A DNA stretch of 64,000 nucleotides from Comamonas suwonensis (GTDB taxonomy: Bacteria > Pseudomonadota > Gammaproteobacteria > Burkholderiales > Burkholderiaceae_C): contig NZ_JABBCQ020000013.1 of NCBI RefSeq assembly GCF_012844455.2, positions 1-64,000 on the forward strand, given 5' to 3'. Below are positions 23,605 to 32,064 of the stretch, piece after piece; the first letter of the stretch is position 1, and every line of letters starts with the position of its first letter. Under the pieces are notes generated by a model that saw only the letters and a program-made list of their open reading frames with translations, ran no database searches and was not told the origin of the DNA. The position numbers and the translations under genes are program-made.

Positions 23605-23645
23605 AATAGCTGCTAGCGCTTATGTATCAAGCGCTAGCAGCTATT
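23605..23645. repeat. palindromic repeat A, perfect copy
   Basis: A perfect 17-bp inverted repeat (arm AATAGCTGCTAGCGCTT, 23605-23621 with 23629-23645) with a 7-nt loop, then GTTTTT. It lies 20 nt after the thiE stop on the minus strand and can act as a bidirectional terminator. Imperfect relatives lie at 19815, 29380, 33122, 35548, 40811, 51271 and 60598. Confidence 0.85.
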
Positions 23646-23665
23646 GTTTTTGGAGTAGTTGCGCT

Positions 23666-24607
23666 TTAAGCGGTGGCTTGCATGCGTTCCAGCAAATGCT
23701 TGGCAGCAGCCTCCGGGTCTGGTGCATTGACCAGCGCACGTACCACCGCGACGGAGCCTACGCCTGTGGCGCGCACGGCGGGGAACATGTCTTCAGAGAT
23801 GCCGCCAATGGCGACCAGCGGGTACTGCTTCATCAAACGCACATAAGCGGCCAGACGTGCCAAACCTTGGGGCGCAGTGGCCATCTTCTTGAGCGTGGTG
23901 GGGAAGACCGCGCCCAGCGCGATGTAGCTGGGCTGCACGGCATGGGCGCGCACCATTTCAGCGTAACCGTGCGTAGAGACGCCAAAGCGCGTGCCCGAGG
24001 TGCGAATGGTCTCCAGATCACGATGGCCGATCACATCCAGATCTTCCTGGCCGACGTGGATGCCGTAGGCACCCGCATCCAGCGCGCCTTGCCAATGGTC
24101 GTTGATGAACAGGTGCGCGCCGGTGTCCTTGACCGCATCGACAGCGGCCTTGATCTCGCGGGCCACAGCGGCTTTGTCATCGGATTTGAAGCGCAGCTGC
24201 ACCGTGGGTACGCCAGCGCGGGCCATGCGGCCCACCCATTCGGCAGTGGGCAGCACGCCATACAGGCCCAGATTGCGCGGGCAGTGGGCAAATGCCTGTG
24301 CGGGGTCAGCGCCACTCAGGCCAAAGTCACGGGGCTCATCGGGCCAGTGCGTGACGTCGAACTGGTTGCTGCGCTCGCTCTGGCGCTGCCAGGCTTGGGC
24401 CAGAGTCTCCGCATCCACGGCAATAAAGCCCAGCGCACTGCAGGCCTCAAGGGCAGCCAGATAGGCGGGCTCGCCACGCAGCGCAGGCGGCACGGGCTGG
24501 GGTGTCAGCTCGACCGAGTTGGCATCGTGGTGCAGCTGCGCGCCGAAGGCCGCGCCATGCTGGTGAATGAGGGCTTGTGCCAGCGCCTGAATTTCTGCGG
24601 AGTCCAT
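23666..24607 (-). CDS. thiE: thiamine phosphate synthase with N-terminal extension
   Basis: ThiE joins HMP-PP and the thiazole phosphate to thiamine phosphate. The 313-aa protein is about 100 residues longer than the usual 210. The TIM-barrel domain starts near residue 105: LYGVLPT, the pyrophosphate/Mg motif FINDHWQGALDAGAYGIHVGQEDLD near 165-190, GVSTHG, and VAIGGIS near 270. The N-terminal region (about 1-100) has no recognised motif. It is the last gene of thiO-thiS-thiG-thiE, 11 nt after thiG, under the TPP riboswitch. Confidence 0.93.
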   Translation of the reverse strand: MDSAEIQALAQALIHQHGAAFGAQLHHDANSVELTPQPVPPALRGEPAYLAALEACSALGFIAVDAETLAQAWQRQSERSNQFDVTHWPDEPRDFGLSGADPAQAFAHCPRNLGLYGVLPTAEWVGRMARAGVPTVQLRFKSDDKAAVAREIKAAVDAVKDTGAHLFINDHWQGALDAGAYGIHVGQEDLDVIGHRDLETIRTSGTRFGVSTHGYAEMVRAHAVQPSYIALGAVFPTTLKKMATAPQGLARLAAYVRLMKQYPLVAIGGISEDMFPAVRATGVGSVAVVRALVNAPDPEAAAKHLLERMQATA

Positions 24608-24618
24608 GACAGCTGCCT

Positions 24619-25431
24619 TTATTCCTGATGCCAGAAAGGGGTGCCGAGCACGGGGGTGCTGGGCTGGGCGGAGTTCTGCTCGGCCATGGCACCTGCGCGG
24701 TAGGCGGCGTGACCGGCGTTGACGGCATCCGAGAAGGCACCGGCCATGGCCACGGGGTCTTCAGACAGCGCGACGGCGGTGTTCAGCAACACGGCGTCAT
24801 AACCCCACTCCATCACCGTGCAAGCGTGGGATGGGCGGCCCAGGCCGGCGTCCACAATCAGCGGTACCTTCAGACGTTCGCGCAGCATCTGCATGGCGTA
24901 GGGATTGACGGGGCCACGGCCCGTGCCAATGGGCGCGGCCCAGGGCATGACGGCCTGACAGCCCACGTCCACCAGCTTCTGGCACAGCACCAGATCGTAG
25001 GTGGTGTAGGGCAGAACCTGAAAACCGTCCTTGATCAGGATGGAAGCGGCTTCGACCAGGTTCAGCGTATCGGGCTGCAGAGTGTAGTCGTCGCCAATCA
25101 GCTCCAGCTTGATCCACGGGGTGTCAAACACTTCACGGGCCATCTGGGCCGTGGTGACGGCTTCCTGAATTGTCATGCAGCCAGCGGTATTGGGCAGCAC
25201 GGGGACGTTCAGCTTGCGCAGCAGCTCCCAGAAGCTGGCCCCGTTTTCGGCGGCATCGGCCGTATTGCTGCCCTGGCGGCGCAGCGAAGCAGTGACCATG
25301 GCGGGCTTGGAGCGCTCAACAGCCGCTTCCAGAATCGCTGGCGATGGGTAGCGCGAAGTGCCCAGCAGCAGGCGGCTTTCAAAGCGCTGGCCGTAGAGAA
25401 CCAGTGCGTCGTCGGTAGTCTTTGTGTTCAT
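24619..25431 (-). CDS. thiG: thiazole synthase
   Basis: The 270-aa cytoplasmic TIM-barrel enzyme forms the thiazole phosphate from deoxyxylulose phosphate, dehydroglycine and ThiS thiocarboxylate. Motifs are FESRLLLGTSRYPS, LPNTAGCMTIQEAV, the imine-forming Lys in WIKLELIGDD, and VDAGLGRPSHA. Length is normal. It lies between thiS and thiE in the riboswitch-controlled operon. Confidence 0.96.
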   Translation of the reverse strand: MNTKTTDDALVLYGQRFESRLLLGTSRYPSPAILEAAVERSKPAMVTASLRRQGSNTADAAENGASFWELLRKLNVPVLPNTAGCMTIQEAVTTAQMAREVFDTPWIKLELIGDDYTLQPDTLNLVEAASILIKDGFQVLPYTTYDLVLCQKLVDVGCQAVMPWAAPIGTGRGPVNPYAMQMLRERLKVPLIVDAGLGRPSHACTVMEWGYDAVLLNTAVALSEDPVAMAGAFSDAVNAGHAAYRAGAMAEQNSAQPSTPVLGTPFWHQE

Positions 25432-25448
25432 GATTTGTTCTTGTGGTT

Positions 25449-25646
25449 TTAGCCGCCGGTGACCGGGGAGATGACTTCCATCTTGTCGCCCTCGTTGAGC
25501 GTTTGAGCGGCGTACTGTGTCCTGGGCACAAAAATCGTATTGACCGCCACGGCAAATGGGGGCTTGGCCTGCATTTGCGCCAGCGCATCGGCCACGGTGG
25601 CGTTGGCTTGCAGGTCGGTGGCTTGCTGGTTGAGGGTGATCTTCAT
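25449..25646 (-). CDS. thiS: sulfur carrier protein ThiS
   Basis: This 65-aa ubiquitin-like carrier has the C-terminal Gly-Gly (SPVTGG) that is adenylated and converted to the thiocarboxylate sulfur donor for ThiG. Length and the pattern EGDKMEVISPVTGG are standard. It lies 17 nt upstream of thiG and about 90 nt after thiO. Confidence 0.95.
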   Translation of the reverse strand: MKITLNQQATDLQANATVADALAQMQAKPPFAVAVNTIFVPRTQYAAQTLNEGDKMEVISPVTGG

Positions 25647-25739
25647 GGCTTTACAACGAAAAAATAGGCTGGCGCTAACTTAAACCCCTGCGCCGCAGTG
25701 CTTGTGTGCGCTGCGGGTGCAAGTGCTGTGCGCCAAAGT

Positions 25740-26834
25740 TCAGGCTCGGTGGACGGCGACATCAAATTCGCGGGCCAGTGGTGAGTCATTGTGGTCCACC
25801 AGCTCCAGGACCACGTCCAGCATGGCGGGCGAGATCATGAAGCCGTGGCGGTACAGGCCGTTGACTTCCATGGTGCGCGGGGCCATCAGGCGTACGGCGG
25901 GCAGATTATCGGGCAGGGTGGGGCGGCACTGGGTGGCGATCTCCACAATCCGGCCTTCGGCAAAGCCCGAGTGCACGGTGTAGGCGGCAGACAGCAGCTC
26001 CAGCGTCGACCGCACGCTGGCGGGCGACATATCGTCGGACTCGATCTCGGTTGCACCGATCACGAACAGATGGTCTTCCTTGGGCGCGATATAGATGGGG
26101 TAGCGCGGATGAATCAAGCGCGTGGGGCGGGCCAGTGTGACTTCAGGCGCATGAATGCGCACCACCTCGCCGCGAATGCCCCGCAAATCCTTCCACTGCG
26201 TGCGGGCGCCCAGACCCCGGCAATCAAACACAAAGTCGGGCTGGCCTGTCTCGCCGGGGCGGAAGTCGCTTAGCTCACGCGGGCTGTCCCAGTGCAGGTT
26301 GACGCCCAGGGTGGTTAGCTTTTCCACCAGCGCAGCCAGCAGCTGGCGGTTGTCCAGCTGGCCTTCACCGGGCAGATAGACGGCCTGGTTGAAGCGGCCT
26401 TGCAGTGCGGGCTCGCATTCCTGCAGCGCAGCACCCGTTTTCTCTTCCATGGCGGGCAGGCTGGGGTTGATGCGGCGGTTTTTCTCCAGCAGGCCGAAAA
26501 AGCGTGCGGCGTCGCTCTGGTCCTGGCGGTGCCAGAGAATCAGTGTGCCGTTTTGCTGCAAAAACACCGGCTGGTTCAATTGGCCAATCAACTCAGGCCA
26601 GCGGTTTAGCGCGTGCTGGCCCATGCGCACCACGCCGGGCTCGGTAATGGCTGACTCGGCCAGCGGTGCCAGCATGGCGGCGGCCACGCGTGCAGCAGCC
26701 CCATCGCCTTGCGGGCCATGGGCATCGTAGAGATCAATCGAGTGACCGCGTTGGGCCAGCGCCAAAGACAGGAGGCGACCCATGAGGCCGCCGCCCAGAA
26801 TGGCGATCTTTGAAGAAGCTTGTAGCAATGACAT
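25740..26834 (-). CDS. thiO: glycine oxidase (FAD-dependent), thiamine pathway
   Basis: The protein is 364 aa from ATG 26834; an earlier in-frame ATG at 26930 would lie inside the riboswitch. The N-terminal FAD-binding motif is IAILGGGLMGRLLSLALAQRG, with DAO-family segments through to the C-terminal NGLYRHGFMISPAM. It oxidises glycine to dehydroglycine (iminoacetate) for ThiG. It is the first gene of the riboswitch-controlled operon and is divergent from thiD. Confidence 0.92.
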   Translation of the reverse strand: MSLLQASSKIAILGGGLMGRLLSLALAQRGHSIDLYDAHGPQGDGAAARVAAAMLAPLAESAITEPGVVRMGQHALNRWPELIGQLNQPVFLQQNGTLILWHRQDQSDAARFFGLLEKNRRINPSLPAMEEKTGAALQECEPALQGRFNQAVYLPGEGQLDNRQLLAALVEKLTTLGVNLHWDSPRELSDFRPGETGQPDFVFDCRGLGARTQWKDLRGIRGEVVRIHAPEVTLARPTRLIHPRYPIYIAPKEDHLFVIGATEIESDDMSPASVRSTLELLSAAYTVHSGFAEGRIVEIATQCRPTLPDNLPAVRLMAPRTMEVNGLYRHGFMISPAMLDVVLELVDHNDSPLAREFDVAVHRA

Positions 26835-26910
26835 GTGCAATTCGTTTTTCAGCCTTGCACATGAACCCCAGCCATGTGCAGGACAAAACGCGGCATGCTT
26901 TGCAGCTTGT

Positions 26911-27014
26911 GAAACTCCCCACGCCAGCATGATCTGGATCGGGTGCAGAGGGCATGGCCCCCAGGGTGTTTCTCAGTCCGCGCAGGCTGTTTTGCCTGAA
27001 GGACACCCCTGTTT
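26911..27014 (-). promoter_or_regulatory. TPP riboswitch upstream of thiO
   Basis: On the minus strand the conserved THI-element blocks occur in order: GGGGTGTCC, ACTGAGAAACACCC, TGCACCCGATCCAGATCATG and GCTGGCGTGGGGAG. They correspond to the canonical CUGAGA and CUGAUCUGGAUAAUGCCAGC blocks. It ends about 75 nt before the thiO ATG. Thiamine pyrophosphate binding should lower expression of thiO-S-G-E. Confidence 0.93.
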
Positions 27015-27086
27015 CGTCCGTCGGGCATTACAGCACAACCGTAAACACCGCGCATTGATCATGCGCATGGGCGATAATTTTTCTCC

Positions 27087-27959
27087 ATGACAGTGACTGC
27101 TTCTACCCCCACTTTCGACTCCTCCCCAAAACGCTATGCGCGCGTGCTCTCCATCGCCGGCTCGGACAGCGGCGGCGGCGCCGGTATCCAGGCTGACCTC
27201 AAGACCTGTGCGGCTCTGGGCTGCTATGGCATGACGGCCATTACCGCCATCACCGTGCAGAACACGCTGGGCGTGACGGGGATTCACGGCATTCCGCTCA
27301 ATACCGTGCGCGACCAGATTGATGCCGTGGTGAGCGACATTGGCGTGGATGCGGTCAAGATCGGCATGCTGGCCACGCCAGAGGTGGTGAGTGTGGTGGC
27401 CGATGCCATTCGCCGTCACCAGCTCACGAATGTGGTGCTGGACCCGGTGATGGTCGCCACCAGCGGTGACCGCCTGATTGTCCCGGAGACTGCGCAGGCG
27501 CTGGTCAGTGAGCTGTTTCCCCTGGCCACAGTCATTACTCCCAATCTGGACGAAGCAGCGCTGCTGCTGGGTCGCAGTATTGACGGCATTCCGGCACTGG
27601 ATGCCGCGGTGGCGGATTTGCTCGCCTTGGGCGCGCCGTCAGTGCTGCTCAAGGGCGGGCACCTGAATGGCGATGTGGTCATGGATGTACTGGGTCTGCA
27701 GGGCCAGACGGCGGGCGATTATCTGCGTCTGCAGTCGCAGCGCATCGTGACCCACAACGGCCACGGCACGGGCTGCACGCTGTCGTCGGCCATTGCATCA
27801 TTCCTGGCACAGGGCCTGCCGCTGGCGCAGGCGGTGACTGAGGCGCGCCGCTATATTCTGGGTGCGATTGAAGCGGGTGCCGATGTCTATACCGGCCACG
27901 GCCATGGCCCGCTGAACCATGGCTACGCACCGCGTGCGCAGCGGATTGTGCAAGGCTGA
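27087..27959 (+). CDS. thiD: hydroxymethylpyrimidine/phosphomethylpyrimidine kinase
   Basis: This 290-aa ribokinase-fold enzyme phosphorylates HMP and HMP-P to the pyrophosphate used by ThiE. Substrate-site motif SIAGSDSGGGAGIQADLKT is near residue 20; the anion hole/catalytic motif GHGTGCTLSSAIA is near residue 225. It is divergent from thiO and has no riboswitch of its own on the plus strand. Length is slightly long owing to a 14-aa N-terminal lead. Confidence 0.95.
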   Translation: MTVTASTPTFDSSPKRYARVLSIAGSDSGGGAGIQADLKTCAALGCYGMTAITAITVQNTLGVTGIHGIPLNTVRDQIDAVVSDIGVDAVKIGMLATPEVVSVVADAIRRHQLTNVVLDPVMVATSGDRLIVPETAQALVSELFPLATVITPNLDEAALLLGRSIDGIPALDAAVADLLALGAPSVLLKGGHLNGDVVMDVLGLQGQTAGDYLRLQSQRIVTHNGHGTGCTLSSAIASFLAQGLPLAQAVTEARRYILGAIEAGADVYTGHGHGPLNHGYAPRAQRIVQG

Positions 27960-27974
27960 TTTCTCTCCAATGCG

Positions 27975-27999
27975 AAAAGGCCTGCAGCGCAGGCCTTTT
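27975..27999. terminator. bidirectional terminator between thiD and the SH3 gene
   Basis: AAAAGGCCTGC (27975-27985), loop AGC, GCAGGCCTTTT (27989-27999): a perfect 11-bp stem between convergent genes. Confidence 0.88.
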
Positions 28000-28026
28000 G
28001 TCTGTTGTGTCCGGGTGGGCGCTGGC

Positions 28027-28572
28027 TTACCAGCCCCAGACCAGGTTCTTGGCCACCCAGCCGCTCTGGCCGTTGCTGCGCTGCACCTGGGCCCAGCTGC
28101 CTTGCTTTTTCAGCGTCTGCAGCACTTCGTACTGCTTGAGCTGGCCCACGCGGCCGTGCTTTTGGCCGGGGCCTGAACGCAGATTGGCCGTGCGCGCCGT
28201 CACCACCATATGCGGGCTCTTGCTGGTCAGCGGGGCGTGGACCCAGCCCAGCGTGGCTTCATAGTCTTTGACGCGCAGCCACTGGCCTTTGCGCTGGGTG
28301 ACTTGCAGCGGGTAGCCCTTGCTCAGCTCCCACTGGGTGGAGGAGCGGGTGCTGGGCTTTTCGCGCACGTTCACGCTATTGCCCTTGATGCTGACGAACT
28401 CTTGCGCCTGGGCGGCGGCAGGCATCAGACTGGTGCTGAGGGCGGTCAGCGCAATCAAGGCTGAACTGGCGGCGGAGGTCGCAGCCTTACGGATCCAGGT
28501 GGCTGTGCGGCTTGGGTTACAGAGCACGGGGCAGATTCTCCTTTTCTTGCTGAAAGTGGTTCTAACCCGCAT
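28027..28572 (-). CDS. exported protein with two bacterial SH3 domains
   Basis: The 181-aa protein has a long signal region (hydrophobic SALIALTALSTSLMPAAAQA, cleavage near residue 55). Two SH3b domains follow: FVSIKGNSVNVREKPS...WLRVKDYEATLGWV (about 60-115) and MVVTARTANLRSGPGQ...WVAKNLVWGW (about 122-181). Such domains bind cell-wall peptides or act in periplasmic scaffolds. It may use a shorter start. It stands alone between convergent and divergent neighbours. Confidence 0.82.
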   Translation of the reverse strand: MRVRTTFSKKRRICPVLCNPSRTATWIRKAATSAASSALIALTALSTSLMPAAAQAQEFVSIKGNSVNVREKPSTRSSTQWELSKGYPLQVTQRKGQWLRVKDYEATLGWVHAPLTSKSPHMVVTARTANLRSGPGQKHGRVGQLKQYEVLQTLKKQGSWAQVQRSNGQSGWVAKNLVWGW

Positions 28573-28649
28573 CAGACTTGCGTAGGTAGCTATAGTTCCT
28601 GTAGAAAGCTGACAGGGGCTGAACAGGGTGGAACCCGGAAAGGATGCTC

Positions 28650-29372
28650 ATGATCAAGTTGTGGAGCCTGCTGGCAGTGGCTGCCTCTTTGTCCACGCCG
28701 CTGGAGGCGTCGACACCGGTCCGGACGGGCGTGCCGGATGCTCAACCGGGCTCGGGAGCGTTGAGCCCCGATGTGAAGGCGCTCGGACCCCTGCTGCTGC
28801 AGGCCGCCCGCGAGGGCGATGCCGTCAAGGTGCGCCAGTTGCTGGGACGAGGCGCTGAGGTCGATGTGCAGGATGGTCAGGGCAACACGCCGCTGCTGCT
28901 GGCCACGGCGGCTAACCATATCGAGGTGGCGCGGTCCTTGCTGCTGCATGGTGCCAGCCCCAATCTGAAGAACCAGATGCAGGACAGCGCCTATCTGCTG
29001 GCCGGCGCGCAGGGTCGGCTGGAGATTGTGCGCATGACGCTCTCTTACGGCGCAGACCTGAAAAGCACCAACCGCTATGGCGGCACAGCCCTGATTCCGG
29101 CCTGCGAGCGCGGCCATGTGGAGACGGCGCTGGCGCTGATCAAGGCCGGTGTGGATGTGAACCACGTTAACCGGTTGGGCTGGACTTGTCTGGTGGAAGC
29201 CGTGGTGCTGAGTGACGGCGGCCCGCGCCATCAGGCCATCATCAAGGCGCTGATTGAGGCCGGGGCCGACTTGAACCTGGCTGACAAAGATGGCGTGACG
29301 GCACTGGCCCATGCCCGCCAGCGTGGCCAGAAGGCCGTGGCGCAGTTGCTGCAGGCGGCTGGCGCAAAGTAA
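28650..29372 (+). CDS. exported ankyrin-repeat protein
   Basis: The protein is 240 aa from ATG 28650, favoured over 28644 because GGAAAGG is better spaced. A signal peptide (about 1-22, LWSLLAVAASLSTPLEA) is followed by about five ankyrin repeats from residue 55 (for example GDAVKVRQLLGRGAEVDVQD and GNTPLLLATAANHIEVARSL). The last ones end at HARQRGQKAVAQLL. The repeats provide a protein-binding surface in the periplasm. Partner unknown. Confidence 0.88.
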   Translation: MIKLWSLLAVAASLSTPLEASTPVRTGVPDAQPGSGALSPDVKALGPLLLQAAREGDAVKVRQLLGRGAEVDVQDGQGNTPLLLATAANHIEVARSLLLHGASPNLKNQMQDSAYLLAGAQGRLEIVRMTLSYGADLKSTNRYGGTALIPACERGHVETALALIKAGVDVNHVNRLGWTCLVEAVVLSDGGPRHQAIIKALIEAGADLNLADKDGVTALAHARQRGQKAVAQLLQAAGAK

Positions 29373-29379
29373 TCAAGCC

Positions 29380-29428
29380 AAAATAGCTTCAAGCGCTTTA
29401 TGGATATGCGCTGGCAGCTATGTTTTTT
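29380..29428. repeat. palindromic repeat A, imperfect copy
   Basis: AAAATAGCTTCAAGCGCTTTA, then ATATGCGCTGGCAGCTATG and TTTTTTG. It lies between the convergent ankyrin and CytX-like genes and can fold into a terminator-like hairpin. Confidence 0.65.
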
Positions 29429-29433
29429 GAGTC

Positions 29434-30732
29434 TCAAGCCTGAGCCGGTTGACCGCTGTGCTGCAACTGGCGGGTGGCCACAGCAGCGGCAAACGTCAGC
29501 CCCAGCGTGGGCAGGGCCGAGCCCATGGTCATCGTCACATAGGGCAGCAGGTGGTAGAAGGCGATGCCCAGCACCCAGAGGGCCACGGCATCCCAGCGCA
29601 CAGCGGGTGCGTCCCGCATCAGCTCTACGGCATTGGTGCCAAAGGCCAGACGCCCCAGCATCACGCCAAACAGCGGCACAAAGCAGGAGCTGAGCAGCAG
29701 TAAAAATGGCTCAAGGCTGTGCATGGGCAGGACCATGGCCAGACCGGTGCACAGTGCTGCAATCAGCAGGCCCCAGCGGCGAATGCTCCACGCGGGCAGG
29801 ATGCTGTGGGCCGACATGGCACCGGAGTAAGCATCTCCATAGGCGTTGTCCACCTCGTCCAGCAAAATCAGCGACAGGGCGATCAGGCCGCCCTGGGCCA
29901 GCAGCAGGGCAGTGACCAGGTCTTCGCTGGGCAGCGTGAGCGCCACCAGAACACCCAGCGAATAGCACCAGATATTGGCCAGCGCAAAACCCGTCCAGGC
30001 GCCGGTCAACGCAGATTTGCCGCTTTTGCCGTGGCGGGCATAGTCGGCCACCAGCGGCAGCCAGCTGATCGGCATGGCAATCACCAGATCCACGGCGCTG
30101 AGCATGCTCATGCCGCCTGTGCCTTCGCGGCTCAGCAGCACCGCCAAACCGGTGGTGCTGGCCATGGCCAGAAACTGCCAGCTCAGCCACAGCAGCGACA
30201 CAATCACCAGTGGCAGCGCAACGCGCGAGATGATGCGCCGCACCAGCGTGGTCATGTTGCCGCTCATCAGCAGCAAGATCACGCTGCCCCAGATCAGCGT
30301 GGCCAGCCAGGGCCAGTAAGCCGCCGTCATGGCTCCGCTTTGCTTGCCCAGCGCGACGGTGGCGTCGCGCATCACCACCAGCTCAAAACTGCCCCATCCC
30401 AGCAGCTGGATGATGTTCAGAAAAATTGGCAGGCGCGCAAAGTTGCGGCCATACACGCTGTGCATCAGCCCCGCGCTGGAAAGGCCGCTGTCGCAGCCCA
30501 GCTTGCCCACCCAGCCCAGCAGGCCTGCGCCGACGACAGAGCCCAGCCCAATTGCCATCAGCGCCTGCATGGTGCTGAGCGCGGGCAGCAGATAGGCTCC
30601 CATCTGCATGACCAGCAGACCCACGCCCAGACTGAACCACAGCGAGGCATGGTCGCGCCAGACGAAGACGCGGTCTTGCGCGGCCACGGGGGCCAGGGCC
30701 TGATTGGCCGGTGTTGAAGAGGAAGAATTCAT
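29434..30732 (-). CDS. cytX: CytX-like permease for thiamine pyrimidine precursor
   Basis: This 432-aa inner-membrane transporter of the nucleobase:cation symporter-1 (cytosine/purine permease) family has about 12 hydrophobic segments, starting at WFSLGVGLLVMQMGAYLLPAL. A TPP riboswitch lies directly upstream (30824-30932). That strongly suggests the substrate is hydroxymethylpyrimidine or another thiamine precursor, not cytosine. It would feed ThiD. The symbol is by context. Confidence 0.85.
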   Translation of the reverse strand: MNSSSSTPANQALAPVAAQDRVFVWRDHASLWFSLGVGLLVMQMGAYLLPALSTMQALMAIGLGSVVGAGLLGWVGKLGCDSGLSSAGLMHSVYGRNFARLPIFLNIIQLLGWGSFELVVMRDATVALGKQSGAMTAAYWPWLATLIWGSVILLLMSGNMTTLVRRIISRVALPLVIVSLLWLSWQFLAMASTTGLAVLLSREGTGGMSMLSAVDLVIAMPISWLPLVADYARHGKSGKSALTGAWTGFALANIWCYSLGVLVALTLPSEDLVTALLLAQGGLIALSLILLDEVDNAYGDAYSGAMSAHSILPAWSIRRWGLLIAALCTGLAMVLPMHSLEPFLLLLSSCFVPLFGVMLGRLAFGTNAVELMRDAPAVRWDAVALWVLGIAFYHLLPYVTMTMGSALPTLGLTFAAAVATRQLQHSGQPAQA

Positions 30733-30823
30733 GAATGCTCCGCCAGAAAAACGAAGCAGGGGCCGTATGGGTTGCGCAGATAGCTATTGAGGCAATAGCG
30801 TGCCGCGGCATGACACCTTGGAC

Positions 30824-30932
30824 AGCTTCCCTGCGCGAGGATGATCTCGGGCAGAGCCAGTGGCTCTGCGCAATCAGGTTCAAAGGGACTCTCTCAGCCT
30901 TGACTTGTTATCGTCAGGACACCCCTAGCGAG
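30824..30932 (-). promoter_or_regulatory. TPP riboswitch upstream of the CytX-like gene
   Basis: Reading the minus strand: AGGGGTGTCCTGACGA, GGCTGAGAGAGTCCC, GAACCTGAT, a GCAGAGCC/GGCTCTGC hairpin, and GATCATCCTCGCGCAGGGAA. These are the THI-element blocks in order. It ends about 90 nt before the start codon at 30732. Confidence 0.93.
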
Positions 30933-31096
30933 GGCGATTGTGCCAGAGAAGGCTGTGTGAGCCCCTTGGCCGCTGGTCAAAGCTGTGTTGCAAATACTTG
31001 CAAACAAAGAGAGCGATGTTTAACCCCGTTGGCGCTGCTGCTGCGTTTCAGTGGATGACAAGTCTGTCGCCACCGAATTTTCAGGAGATAACGTCC

Positions 31097-32008
31097 ATGT
31101 TCTCTAATCGCACCGCCGTTCAACCCGCGACCCCAACCGCTACCGCCTCTTCTATTACTCGCAGTCGTTTGCTGCGTGTTTCCTTGCTCTGCGCCGCGCT
31201 GGCGGCTGCCGTGGGGTCAGCCAGTGCTCTGTCTCCGCGTGCAGACATGGGCAAGGTGGCTGAGGTCAGCATCATCGAGCGTGCTACGGGCCGCGTGCTG
31301 CCTATTTACCGCCATGGGGGCGAGCTATGGGTGGCGGGCCGCCCCGGTGCCAACTATGCGGTGCGCGTTCGCAGTCTGGAAGATCGCCGCATCATGGCCG
31401 TCATCAGCGTCGACGGTGTCAACGCCGTCAACGGCAAGACGGCCAGCTCGCGTGCTGAAAATGGCTATGTACTGGATGCGGCAGACCGCTATGACGTGAC
31501 AGGCTGGCGCAAGAGCAACGACAGCGTCGCAGCGTTTTACTTCTCCCAAAGCGATATGTCCTATGCCAGTCGTACGGGTCGCCCCAAGGATGTGGGCGTG
31601 ATTGGTGTGGCGCTATACCGTGAAAAGCTGCCAGAGCCTATCGTCTATGAGGGCCCGGTCTACGAGTCTCAATCAACCGCCAGCGGCGCGGCCGAGTCTT
31701 CTGCCGCGGCTGCCGATGAAGCCGCTCCGAATGCGGCCAGCAAGAGCAGCATGGCCAGGCGCGCGCCCTCAGCAGCTCCCTCGCTGGGGACAGGGCATGG
31801 TGCGGTCGAGAACTCTCAGGTCGAGCAGACGGAGTTTGAAGCCGATACGTCAACTCCCCGCCGCGTGGTGCGTATTCGCTACGACAGCTATGAGAACCTG
31901 GTGGCCAAGGGCATGATTCGTGAACCCCGGCCACGCCCACCGGTGACCCGCTCGCCAAGCCCCTTTCCCGCTGACTCAGGTTTCGTGCCTGATCCACCCC
32001 GTAATTAA
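31097..32008 (+). CDS. exported protein of unknown function
   Basis: The protein is 303 aa from ATG 31097 (AGGAG 8 nt upstream). A long signal region with a hydrophobic stretch (LLRVSLLCAALAAAVGSASA) ends near residue 50. The folded part (about 55-185) contains KVAEVSIIERATGRVLPIYRHGG and GRPGANYAVRVRSLEDRR. The C-terminal third is low-complexity Ala/Ser and Pro/Arg rich, typical of an envelope linker. The ECF sigma factor gene follows 56 nt downstream, so the protein may be the envelope component or target of that regulatory pair. No family recognised. Confidence 0.72.
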   Translation: MFSNRTAVQPATPTATASSITRSRLLRVSLLCAALAAAVGSASALSPRADMGKVAEVSIIERATGRVLPIYRHGGELWVAGRPGANYAVRVRSLEDRRIMAVISVDGVNAVNGKTASSRAENGYVLDAADRYDVTGWRKSNDSVAAFYFSQSDMSYASRTGRPKDVGVIGVALYREKLPEPIVYEGPVYESQSTASGAAESSAAAADEAAPNAASKSSMARRAPSAAPSLGTGHGAVENSQVEQTEFEADTSTPRRVVRIRYDSYENLVAKGMIREPRPRPPVTRSPSPFPADSGFVPDPPRN

Positions 32009-32064
32009 GGGCTGCTGAAACAAGAGCGTGGGAGCAGGTCCGCGAAATTTGCATAATCGCGGAC

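Noticed and set aside
29434-30732. Cytosine permease (CodB)
   Set aside because: The direct TPP riboswitch and thiamine gene neighbourhood favour a thiamine-precursor transporter of the same family.
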